From contig BCKL01000009.1 of assembly GCA_001600635.1 (NCBI GenBank), forward strand, positions 434,001-498,000: 64,000 nucleotides of DNA, written 5' to 3'. Positions 1-9,918 of the stretch are shown here, in pieces (the stretch's first letter is position 1; the number at the start of each line of letters is the position of its first letter). Under the pieces are notes generated by a model, which saw only the letters and a program-made list of their open reading frames with translations, did not search any database and was not told the DNA's origin. The position numbers were made by a program, and so were the translations under genes. Source of the stretch: Leucosporidium creatinivorum. Lineage: Eukaryota > Basidiomycota > Microbotryomycetes > Leucosporidiales > Leucosporidiaceae.

Positions 1-2665
1 TCCAGGCCGCCGGACTCTACAAGAGCGCCAAGGTTCGCAAGCTCCTCGTTCGCATCCTCTGGCTCCTCAGTCTCGACGACACCTCGGGTACGGTCGCCAA
101 GGCCTTCGATTCGTACAAGGGCGACATCCCTACTTGGTACTGGATCACCTTCATCCCTCAACTCCTCCTCGCCCTCTCGCAACGCGAGGCTCGATACGCT
201 CGCATCATCCTCATGAAGATCGCCAAGCTCTTCCCTCAGGTGAGTCGCCTGTACTCCCTGTCCTCGCCTCCTCTCGAGCATCGCTGACCTCCTTCTTCGT
301 CTTCACAGTCGCTCTTCTTCCAGCTCAGGACGATCCGCGAGGACCTCTCGATGGCCAAGCGACAGCACGCGCAGAACCAGGCTCGTATCGCTGCTGCAGC
401 CAAGGCGGCCGAGCAAGCAGCAGCAGAGGCAGCCGGCGAGCCTCCCAAGCCCGAAGCAGCGGCGAACGGCGACGGCCAGCCTCACCCCGCCGTTCAGCCG
501 ACCAACCCCAACGGCCCTCGTCACCCGTGGGAGCACGTCGACGAGATCATGTCGATCCTCAAGACGGCCTTCCCTCTCCTCGCCCTTTCGATGGAGATGA
601 TCGTCGACCAGATCTCGACTCGCTTCAAGCCTTCGCCCGAGGAGGACATCTACCGCCTCATCAGCGCTCTCCTCGCCGATTCGCTACAGCAGTACATCGG
701 CCGCGCCAGTCAGCCTACCGACGACGGCCTCCTCTCGCAAGCGACCATCGCCAACATTGCTCGCTTCGCCGAGAACTTGCACCCTACCGGCATCAAGGCG
801 AGTTCACTCGGCGTGTCCCTCTCGCTCGACGGTGGCGCTGACTCATGTCCTCCTTCAGACCTCGTTCGAGAACGACTTCCTCAAGAGCAAGCCCACCCTC
901 CGCGAGTACGTGCAGCGGTTGCAGCTCTGGAGGGACCGCTACGAGGCGCTTCTCAACAAGAAGGCCAAGAAGTCCAACCTCGAGGCCGTCTCGCACTGGC
1001 TCGTCGAGTTCCAGTACCAGAAGTTCGACGAGATTGAGGTCCCCGGACAGTACCTCAAGGTGAGTCGAGTCGCTGCCTTCGCTCTTACGTCCTCTCACTG
1101 ACCTTTCCTCTCCAGCACGAGGACAACAACGCCAACTTTGTTCGCATCAGCCACTTTGCCAACAAGTTCGACGTCACCCGCTCTCACGGCGTCTACTTCC
1201 GCCGCCTAACCATCCTCGGTCACGACGGCAGCACCCACCGCTTCGCGATCCAAGTTCCCTCGGTTCGCACTTCGCGTCGCGAGGAGCGCATCATGCAGCT
1301 CTTCCGCATGCTCAACTGGTCAGTCGCTTTCTCGCTGCCTTCACCTCTTCCAACCGCTGACCTCTCCTCCTCCTTCGCAGCCCTCTCTCGACTCGCAAGG
1401 AGAGTCGCAAGCGCAACCTCGCCTTCAACATTCCCATCGTCGTTCCGCTCGCTCCTGGCGTCCGTCTCGTCGAGAATGATGCTTCGATCACGAGCTTGCA
1501 GGACGTCTACGAGCAGCACTGCGAGAAGGTCGGCATGAAGAAGGAGGACCCCGTTCTCGCTCACACTGAGCGCGTTCGTGCTCTGCACCGTCAAGAGCCT
1601 CCCCTCGGCGTACGTTCTTTCTTTTCCAGCCTGCTCAGAAGCTTCCGCTGACCGCCTCGCGTCTACAGCGCGCCGAGCTCTGGAACGGTCGGCAGGAGAT
1701 CGCCGAGGAGATTGCCGCCAAGATGATCCCCGACGACATCCTCAAGAAGGTGAGAGTTGCTCGAGCCGCACCTTCAAGTACAGCAGCTGACTCGCCTGTT
1801 CCTCCAGTACATGATCATGTCGATGGCAAGCCCGAGCGAGCTTTGGCAAGTCCGCAAGCAGATGACCCTGCAGATGGCGTCTTTCATCTTCATGACTTAC
1901 GTTATGAGCATGGGAGCTCGTCACCCCAACCGCATCCACATCTCGCGCTCTAGCGGCAAGCTCTACACCTCGGACATGCTTCCTTGTAAGTCGTTCCCCC
2001 CCTTCGCTCTCTCTCACCCTGCTGACCCTTCCTTTACACCACAGCCATCACCCCCAACAAGCCCGAGTTCTTCAACAACGAGGGCGTCCCCTTCCGCTTC
2101 ACCCCCAACCTTCAGCGCTTCATCACGCCCATCGGCACTGAGGGTCTCCTCACCAGCTCGATGATGGCCATCGCCCGTTGCTTGACCGAGTCCGAGGTGA
2201 GTCTTGACGCTGTTATTTTCGCCGAGTATGCAAGCTCACCTCTCCCTCTCGCCTTCAGTACGACTTTGAGCACCGACTGAGCATCTTCGTGCGCGAGGAG
2301 ATCCTCATGATCGCTCAAATGTCTAAGGTCGACCTCCGTCCCAACCTCCGCGAGTTGGTCCTCACCAACGTCGATCAAGTCGTGCGCAAGGCGCGCGTGA
2401 TGAGCTGCAAGCTCGAACGCGATAGGGTGAGTGCCCGATCCTTTCTGCTCTCCCACTCATCGCCGAGCTGACCTCTCGCCTCCACCTCGCAGCCTCCAAG
2501 CCCGACCGTTCCCGTCAACCAGAGCATCCTCGAGCTGCTTCTTCAAGCTACCTCGGCGCAGAATCTCTCGCGAATGGAGCCCATCGTGCGTCCCTTCTTT
2601 CTCGCACCAAATTCGAGAGCCGAGCTGACTTCCCCCTCCCTTCGCAGTGGAATCCGTCGCTCTAA
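1..2665 (+). CDS. TRA1: Tra1/TRRAP C-terminal part (SAGA/NuA4 scaffold pseudokinase), 5' end outside window
   Basis: This is the C-terminal end of the giant PIKK-family scaffold Tra1, which contacts transcription activators and recruits the SAGA and NuA4 acetyltransferase complexes. The window opens inside the FAT domain; the kinase-like domain and short FATC tail follow, ending in NLSRMEPIWNPSL. Where an active PIKK has a GDRHxxN loop and a DFG, the sequence reads GARHPNRIHIS and YTSDM. The catalytic Asp residues are therefore lost, as is known for Tra1/TRRAP. About ten short introns were placed, for example 240-308, 1060-1115, 1319-1380, 1610-1668, 1750-1807, 1986-2044, 2197-2258, 2427-2492 and 2586-2647. 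The intron at 798-858 starts with GC rather than GT. The reading frame is clean throughout. Identification is firm; only the 5' part is missing because of the window edge. Confidence 0.95.
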
Positions 2666-2949
2666 GTCTCTTTCATAGTCTCCCATATCTCTCTCTTGGT
2701 CTAGCTGTCTTCTCTTTCTCCCGTCTGTACTGTGCAAATCTTAAAGGTCTTTGATACCCCTCCTTCGACTCGAGCGTCGAGCTCAACATGAGTAAGCGAG
2801 TTCGGCTCTCTTCCTGCTGCTCCTCTCGCGCTCGCTGCTGCTCTTCATCTCATGACGACCAATCAAGGGCAAGCGTTCTACTTCTTTGCCGGCTGACCGT
2901 AGCCCAACCTCTCAGCTTCCTTGATCTCCTCCTGTGGACGCCGAAGAGG

Positions 2950-4011
2950 TCAGCGACAGGGCCGGCGAGCTCGAGTCCAGAGCTCCGAACGGACCTGAGT
3001 GTACTTCTGAGTCTCCCAGAGCTGACCGCGAGCTTCAGGGTAGCGGTACCGTAGCCCAAGCTCGGCGCGTTTCCGGTCGACCTTCGACTGGGCGGTGGAG
3101 TTGATACGCCGAAGGACGACGACGAGGTAGTCCTCCCAGGGATTGGGACTCTTCAGCTCCGAGGTGAAGCCCTCGCGCCATGCGTCGTCGTAGGGGTAAG
3201 GGTGCCAGCCTGCCTCTTTGTAGGGTATCAAAGCGTAGCTGACCGCCGAACCGACGCCCGTTCCCGCTTGTTTGCCCGTCGAGAGAACGACCGACGCGAT
3301 GATGGTGACAGAGTTTGGAGGTGTGGCTTTGGGGTCGAGGGCGGGCTGGTAGGCGGCGGGAGCGGCTGAGCGTTCGAGGAGGTCGATGGTGAGCAGCTCG
3401 AACTGGGAGCTGAGGTCGGCCTTGAGAGGGTTGTAGGTCCAGGCGGTGGAGAGGTAGTGAGTGTCGACGAGGGAGTCGGGGCCATCTTGGGCACGGAAGG
3501 CTGAGTCGACCCTGTGGACGGTAACGGTCAGGCGTGGGCGAGGAAGCATCGCCGAGAGAGCGCTGAGCTCAGGCGCAAGCAGGGAGGATCGGTGATGGAG
3601 CATCAAGCTCACATGATACGAATGGGAGCAGCGACCACGTCCAGGTACTTGTTGAAGGTGGGCACAATCGAGTGCAGGCTGGGGTTGGCGAGAGCCATCG
3701 ACTCGGTCTGCTGTGCCATAGTATCCTCTCGACGGCAAACGCCCTTGTGCCGGTCTGCCTTCCAATCCAGCTTCTGACACTCGATGCTGCAGTAGTGACT
3801 CTGCGCGCACGCCCCACAGCGCTTAAAGTTGATCTCGGGGTGCAAGAGGGCTGTTGCAGAGCGAGAGAGACGAGGGAGATGTAGAAATGCAATCAGTCAG
3901 CGAAGGAGCACAAGGCGAGGCTCTAGTAAGGAGCAGCGGGGGACAGAACGACGTACAGTTCTTTCCACAGTAGTTGCAGACGGTATGCGCTGGCAAATTG
4001 AGAACGACCAT
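2950..4011 (-). CDS. MYND zinc-finger protein
   Basis: Three exons (4011-3957, 3850-3613, 3562-2950) give a protein of about 301 residues. The N-terminus carries a MYND finger split by the first intron: a CNYCGKN pair, then CGACAQSHYCSIECQ, then HKGVC, which supplies the expected Cys/His ligands. The rest is unrecognised: a region of about 200 residues rich in aromatic and charged residues, ending RARRPCR. MYND fingers usually mediate protein-protein contacts with proline-rich partners, and no SET domain is visible, so a methyltransferase role is not supported. The start ATG at 4011 lies upstream of the first Cys pair. It is divergent from RPB10, with about 540 bases between them, and its 3' end lies 285 bases from the TRA1 stop. 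Confidence 0.8.
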
Positions 4012-4548
4012 AGCTGTGCAGGTATGGTGCTGAAGCAGGAGAATACTCTGTAGGTGATTAGGAGAGGTTTCGCGGGTTTGCTGAACGAGTGAGATGAAGT
4101 CGACGAAAGGAGCGGAGGGAAAGAGCGAGAGGCGCAAAGCGTCTAAGGTCAAGCAATCGCACGCTGAGAGATGGTCTGCTGGAGAAGCTACAGGGAGCTC
4201 GTTGACCTACAAAGTGTTCTCCTCAAGCTGCTCTCGGAGGCTGATCGGGCCACTAGGCTACAAGACCCCGGCTCGCAAGCCCCTCGCCGAAGCTGGCGCC
4301 GAGTTGGGCTTCCTCGGCGCTTGTCGAGCTGCAGAATGCCTACTGGACAACATGGAATGCTTCATCTTACTACCGACCCTCACAGATGGCTCTGCGTTGC
4401 CGTACCGAGCACCAGCGGCTCGGTCTCCTTCGCCGAAGTGCTCGTTTCCGCTCTTTCGCTCTGCTATCTCCCGCCTTGATCTCGTCTCGGCTCGTGTACC
4501 TCCTACACCGATCTCAGTCGCTTCACATTACCTCGGTCACTCTCAGAC
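4012..4548. other. Intergenic region between divergent MYND and RPB10 genes
   Basis: No gene could be supported here. It should contain the promoters of both flanking genes. A plus-strand open frame runs through it, but it has no family resemblance and overlaps the expected RPB10 leader. Confidence 0.5.
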
Positions 4549-5156
4549 ATGATCATTCCCGTGCGCTGCTTCTCGTGCAATCGAGTGATAGGCGATACTT
4601 GGTGAGCTCTCTTCTCCTCGCTCGTAGCTGTCTCAGAGCCTCAGCGAGAGCAGCGGCTGATCCATTCGACTCTACATACAGGACTCCCTACCTCCAGCTG
4701 CTCGAGCAGGGCAAAAGCGAAGGGTAAGCCTCAGGCGAGCGCTGAGGGAGGCGGAGCTGGCTCGCACTCACGTCGTTCTCCGCTCGCAACCGATAGTGAG
4801 GCGATGGATTCCCTCGGCCTGAGACGTTACTGTTGTCGCCGTATGATCCTTGGGCACACCGACGTGATTGAGAAGCTCTTGAACGGTGAGCTCTCTCTCC
4901 CAGCTCGGCTGAGCGCTCGCTGACTCTCCCCTCGCCCTCACAGTCGCCCGTAAGTCTCCTCAGAGCAGCAACTTCCTCCCAGAGTACAGCTCATCAGCTT
5001 GAATCGACAGGCGGAGCCGCCAAAGGTGATCAGTGGCAGCAGGACCCTGCGGCTCCCGTCGCGGTCGGACGAGGAGCGGGAGCTGCCGCCGAGGGAGACG
5101 GTGAGGGCGAGAATGGCGCTGGGGACGGTGAGAACGGAGAGGCGATGGAGGAGTGA
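4549..5156 (+). CDS. RPB10: RNA polymerases I, II and III shared subunit RPABC5 (Rpb10)
   Basis: Rpb10 is a small zinc-binding subunit shared by all three nuclear RNA polymerases. The N-terminus [18 protein letters not shown] and the later [20 protein letters not shown] are diagnostic, with the CxxC and CC zinc ligands present. Exons are 4549-4601, 4682-4723, 4797-4885, 4944-4949 and 5011-5156. The last two are less certain. If the gtaagt at 4950 is spliced to the acceptor at 5010, the protein is 111 residues with an acidic Gly/Glu-rich tail ending GEAMEE. If not, the frame closes near 5002 with a short different tail. Typical family members are about 67-76 residues, so the extension is unusual. 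The core identification is firm. Confidence 0.93.
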
Positions 5157-5435
5157 GGAGATGGAGCATGTGCAGCTTGCGATGCAGGACCGAGGGCTTC
5201 GCTTCGAACCACTCAGCGCTCGTCAGCTCTGTTTCCTGCTCTCCTCCCGCTGCTCTGCTCTCCTCTAGCTACCTTAGCTCCTGACGAGCAAATGCTGCGA
5301 ATAAGCGAACACGGTTCCAAGATCATGGCGACGAGGCGTTGCCTTTTAGAAAGCGGAGAGGAGAGGGATGGGAGATGTGCGAAAGGATGAACGAGTGGTA
5401 GTGTGTTGAAGTGGGAGAGATGGGGAAGCAATAGC

Positions 5436-7683
5436 TTAAGCATCTACGGGGGCCTCCTCGGTCTTCTCGGGCTCAGCGTCGGCTGTGGCCTCGGCGGCGG
5501 GAGCAGCTGTCTCCTCGGCTGCGGCGGCGGGGGTCGAAGTGCCGTTGGTCGAGGAAGCCTTGGACTTGGCGTCGGCCTGAGCGATCTTCTTCTCGGCGGC
5601 AGCAATGTTGTCCTTGGTAACGCGAGCCTGTTGAGAGGAAGAGTATGGGAGACGAGGGGGAGGGCGTCAGCAATCCGCTCGACGAACACGAGTAGGGCTC
5701 AAAAACGCACCTGGTTGTCGACAAAGTACTTCTTCTTGACCTGAAGCGACTCGATGGCCTTGGGGACCTCGGCGGTGGTGAGAGGGGAGGTGATGCCGAG
5801 GGAGAGAAGGGCGGAGAGGGTGCCGATGGGGAGGTTGAGAGTCTCGTTCTTGGGTGCTCCGTTCTCCTCCTCCTTCTTCTCAGTAGCGGCGGGAGCAGCA
5901 GCAGCAGCAGCGGGAGCAGGGGCCTTCTTGCCTCCCTTCTTTCCCTTCTTGCCGCTGAAGCCTCCCCACGACTCCTCCTCCTGCTCGCCCTTCTTCTTGG
6001 CCACGACGGCTCCCTTCGGCGCTTCGGCCTCGACCTTCCTCAACTCCAACTGAGGTACACCAGCGACCGCCGAGCGTTCGTACAGGGCACTGCCGTTCGA
6101 GGTCGATCCCGAACCGGCGAGGCCAATCCTCTTCTCGAAGAAGTCGATGAGGTTGCCGCAGTCCTCAATCTCGCGCTCGAAAGCGGGAGACTGAGCCTCC
6201 TCCAATAGACGCTCGTTGATCTCGGAGCGCTTGGCATCCTCGTGAGCCTGGCGCTCGGAGCGTTGGCGCTCGATGCGCTTGGCTCGGTCGTCGTTGAGCT
6301 TTTGGTCTGCATGGCGAGATGGCGCAGAAGGTCAGTAACTGTGCGAGGTGGATGTGAGGTCGAAGGGACGTACAGAACTTGTCGTTGGCGGCGCGGTAGT
6401 CGATGACCGACTGCTTCTTCTGCGAGAAAAGGCCGTCGAGCTCCTTGGAGACTGTGCGAGAGCACCAACAGTCAGCTATCATACCCTCTTGACAAGCTCG
6501 TGTCTTCACGCAAGCTCACTGGCATTCCTCTCCTCGAAGAGGGCGTCCCTTCCCTTGCTCGCCTCGTCGTGCTCCTTGTTGATCTTGTCCAGCTCGGCCC
6601 TGGCGGCGTTGAACTTGTCGGAGATGCTCTTGGCCTCGGGGTCGTCGAGGGCGGTGCGGACCTCGTCAATCTTGGCCTTCTCGGCGTCGATGGCGGCCTG
6701 CTGAGCTGCGAACGATTCGACCGTCTTGCGGGTCTTCTTGAGGGTAGACATCTCGGCGAGAGCGCGCTTCTCGTCGACGAGGGTGAGGCGGCCAGAGTCG
6801 ACGTTCTTCTCGAGGTTCCTGTGGTCGAGGGAAAGCAGGAGATCAGGGTCGCGTCCGACAGCTGGCGCTCGGTGGGACAGGTGAAGGCGACTGACTTGAT
6901 CTGGTTGTCCACATCAGCGGCGGTCTTGAAAGGGACCTTGGCCTTGGCAGCCTGGAGGTCCTTGATCTGTCGTCGGACATCTCAGATCAGCTCTCGCCCG
7001 CGGTTCCCCTCGCTCCATCTTCGGCGCCCTTCCAGCTAACTCACCTTCTTGCCGACATTGTCCTGCATCAGCTTGACCTGGTCCAGGGTCTTTCCTCGTC
7101 CACCCTTGATCCTGGCCTGCTCGCCCCTCAACGAATCGAGCTCAGCGCGGAGGGCGACCTTGCGCTCGTGGTTAGGTCCCTTGCCAGAGACGGCGGCGAT
7201 GCGATTCCGGACATCGTTCTGTAGTGGATCCAGATAGTCAGCTTCGTTGCTCAGCCCTCCTTTTGCTGCACTTCTTCAAATCCAGATCCGACACGCGAGC
7301 GAGCGAGCTGAGCGGTCCATGCGCTTCCGCCCGACCAGCTCTCGAGATGCAGCAAGGCAGCGTCCGAGCGACTTACCGACTTGGCCTGAAGAGCATCAAT
7401 CTGAGCCCTGAGAGCGTCCTGCTGCCTGTCATACACGGCCTTATCCGGCCTTCCCTCGCGCTCGTCCTGATCCTGTTGGCGTGCGCGACTTGTTAGCTCT
7501 GCTGCAGTACAGCCGAAGGGGTCGCAGCAAGCGAGAGCTACTCACCACCTTCTTCTTCTCGACTACAGAAACGGTCGGGTCGTGTCCACGCGAGGTAGGG
7601 AGAGCGGGGGCAGAGGCCTGCTTGCGAGCTGCTGCCTGCTGCTTCTTGGAGAGGACGGGCGCCTGAGTAATTCCAACGACCAT
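5436..7683 (-). CDS. BFR1: Bfr1-like nuclear segregation / mRNP coiled-coil protein
   Basis: The protein resembles Bfr1, a coiled-coil protein that in yeast associates with polysomal mRNPs at the ER and affects ploidy and brefeldin A resistance. About seven introns separate exons encoding a long charged coiled coil (for example KAKIDEVRTALDDPEAKSIS and SDKFNAARAELDKI). A Lys/Ala-rich linker with a poly-Ala run follows, and the protein ends in an Ala/Glu-rich tail at EKTEEAPVDA. The start ATG at 7683 (MVVGITQAPVLSKKQQAAA) sits directly after a ctacag acceptor, so a leader intron just upstream is likely. The last intron is 5628-5710. It is convergent with RPB10. Confidence 0.85.
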
Positions 7684-8045
7684 CTGTAGCGATGTATAGG
7701 GTGAGCCTTGGGTGCTGTACAACGACGCGAGAAGACGAGACGAACGATTGTGAGGTGTGGAGAAAGGGAGAGCTGGGAGCAGCGGCTCAGACGGTCCAAG
7801 ACAATCGAGGCTCAAGGCAAGAAGCTCGGGGTAAACTGCACCTCAGTATCCTCAGAAGCAGCGCTTTTCACTAGGATTCAGATCTGGATGGTTCTCCGAT
7901 TTTTGCTGAGCTCTCTGCTCCTCTGCACAAGAAGCGATTGCTTCGCAAGCCAGCGCCGAGCACGGCGAGAACAGATCACTCCTTACTCAATTTCCGACTT
8001 CAGCACTGCTGTCCAACGTAGCCTATACACACTCGGATTCCCTTA
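7684..8045. other. Intergenic, upstream of BFR1
   Basis: This stretch holds the probable BFR1 leader with a leader intron ending at 7684, plus the 3' flank of the citrate-lyase-like gene. No further gene was supported. Confidence 0.4.
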
Positions 8046-9721
8046 TCACTCCTTCTGCGCTGCTTTGAACTTCTTCAGATCCACTCCGGCCGCCTTGGCC
8101 TGAGCAAGCACCGAGTTCGCTTGGAGAAGCTGTAACATGGCAAGGCAGGTCAGCCACCGGGATCGACGAAAAAGCAGAGCCTGTTCAACTTCGAGCACTC
8201 ACCATCGGCGCATCAATCATGTCCAGCGATCCTCCTTCCCCTGCCAGGCCGTAAGCTCCTGCTCCTCCGCCGCTGGCTGCATCGTACTGAGCCAGCATGC
8301 GGAGTGCACGGTCAATCTCTGTCGTAGGAAGAGATTTGATGCAGTGGCGAGGGAAGCGGGAAGTGGGTCAGCGATGCAGCAGAAGAACGGAGGAAAGGCG
8401 AGGACCGACCTTTCGCCGAGGGGGTGAAGGCCTGCTGAATCGTCTCAATCTGGGCGGGGTGGATCGCTTGCTGCAATAGGTTAAGCTCATCAGCATCGGT
8501 CTTCTCCTTGACCGCAGATGGCCCCGTCACTCACCTTGCCATCGAATCCCAACCTCCTTCCTTCCTCGGCCTCCTGCTGCAAACCGCTGAGCGCCTCGGG
8601 TCCCTTGTAAGACGTCCTGACCAGATCAATCGCGCTCAAGCCAAACGCCTTGGCGTGTGCGACGACGGCGGAGCGAGCAAAGAGCATCTCCATGCGGGAC
8701 TCGGTGCGGACGAGGTTGGAGGAGGCGCAGTAGTCTTCGGCGGCGAACTGCAGGATGAGCGGGGGACATTAGCAAGGCAGCAAGGGAGGCGAATGAATTG
8801 GTGTACGCACGAGTAGCGAGTCGATACGCTTGGACGACGTAGCAATCTGCAACCCGAGCTCGGTCAGCTTCACCTCGGCGGTCATCTCGTCGCTCAAAGC
8901 TCACCTCCTTCAAGTTTAACAAGCTCAGCGGACTCTCCACACTCGCAATAATCTTCAGCCTCCCTTTGGTCTCCTCCAAGCCATGCTCCTCGATGAAGCG
9001 GTCGACCCTCCGAACATCCTCGGGCGTGTCGACCTTGGGGATGACGATGCCGTCCAGGTGCGGGGACTTGAGCTGTCGAGCAGAGGATCAGCGTCGATTT
9101 CAGATATTCTACAGAAGTGAAGGAACGAAACGTACCACAATCTCGAGGTCGTCCAAGCCCAGTTCGCGCGAGTTGATCCTCACAAAGAGCTGAGATCCGG
9201 TCGAGGGGCCAGCGGTCTGCACGGAAGTAGAGTATCAGCCTCCATCTCAAGCTAGAGCTGCTCGCCGCTTACCTGTAGTGCACTGCGAGAGTCCCAGAGC
9301 GTCAGCTGCCTCTCTCCCGTTCGCCGACGACGCGCGCTGTTCGGCCTACTCACTCATAGACGTTCGACCGGGCTGCTCCCTTCTGATTTGAAGGTACCGA
9401 GTCCTCCAAGTCGAGAATCAGCGCGTCGGCTTCACTCGAGGCGAGCGCCTTCTTAAGCATCTTGGGCTGGCTACAAGGTACGTAGAGCAGCGCTCGTCGT
9501 GCGCGAGTTGGTGGGTGTGCTGGAGTGGGTGCAGTCGAGTATAGACGAGGTGATCCTGTTGATGCTGCTGGTCCAAGTGCAGCGAAGCGAGCGACTGGGA
9601 GAGCAGTCAGGATGGGACGGACGGCGGAAGAGCGAAGAGGGAGTGTTGAGGTTGATGAGGTACATAGCGAGAGCCTCAGAGCTCCCTTTGGTGCTCCTAG
9701 ACGAGCGAGAGCGCGAGACAT
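8046..9721 (-). CDS. Mitochondrial citrate lyase beta-like (CLYBL/HpcH-HpaI aldolase family) protein
   Basis: This is a TIM-barrel C-C lyase of the CitE/CLYBL group; animal CLYBL cleaves citramalyl-CoA in mitochondria. The N-terminus from MSRALARLGAPKGALRL is Arg/Ser/Ala-rich and lacks acidic residues, which suits a mitochondrial presequence. Family motifs follow in order: RRALLYVPCSQPKMLKKAL, LILDLEDSVP (the metal-binding acidic motif), LFVRINS, IVIPKVDTPEDV, IIASVESPLSLLNL and a C-terminal QAIHPAQIETIQQAF. Roughly seven short introns interrupt it. An earlier ATG at 9775 is in frame and would add 18 residues; the later one is preferred because it starts a cleaner presequence. The substrate cannot be fixed from sequence. 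It is transcribed in the same direction as MDM34 upstream. Confidence 0.88.
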
Positions 9722-9918
9722 GGCAGGACGAGGCGAAGCGAAGGAAGCCAAGGTGGGGCGCTCGTCGCGGTTCACTCAAGTCGGCGCTTCGCAAGGCAAC
9801 GCGACTGTTCGCCTGTAGTCTCTTTAAGCCGCAGATACGTCTCCTCATTACTCGATACAACAGTGCACAGCCTGAGAAACAACAAGTAACCAACTACTGA
9901 CCCCGCTCGACGCTCCCA

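Noticed and set aside
4094-4552. Long plus-strand open frame upstream of RPB10
   Set aside because: It overlaps the expected leader, has no family resemblance, and RPB10 starts in a different frame at 4549.
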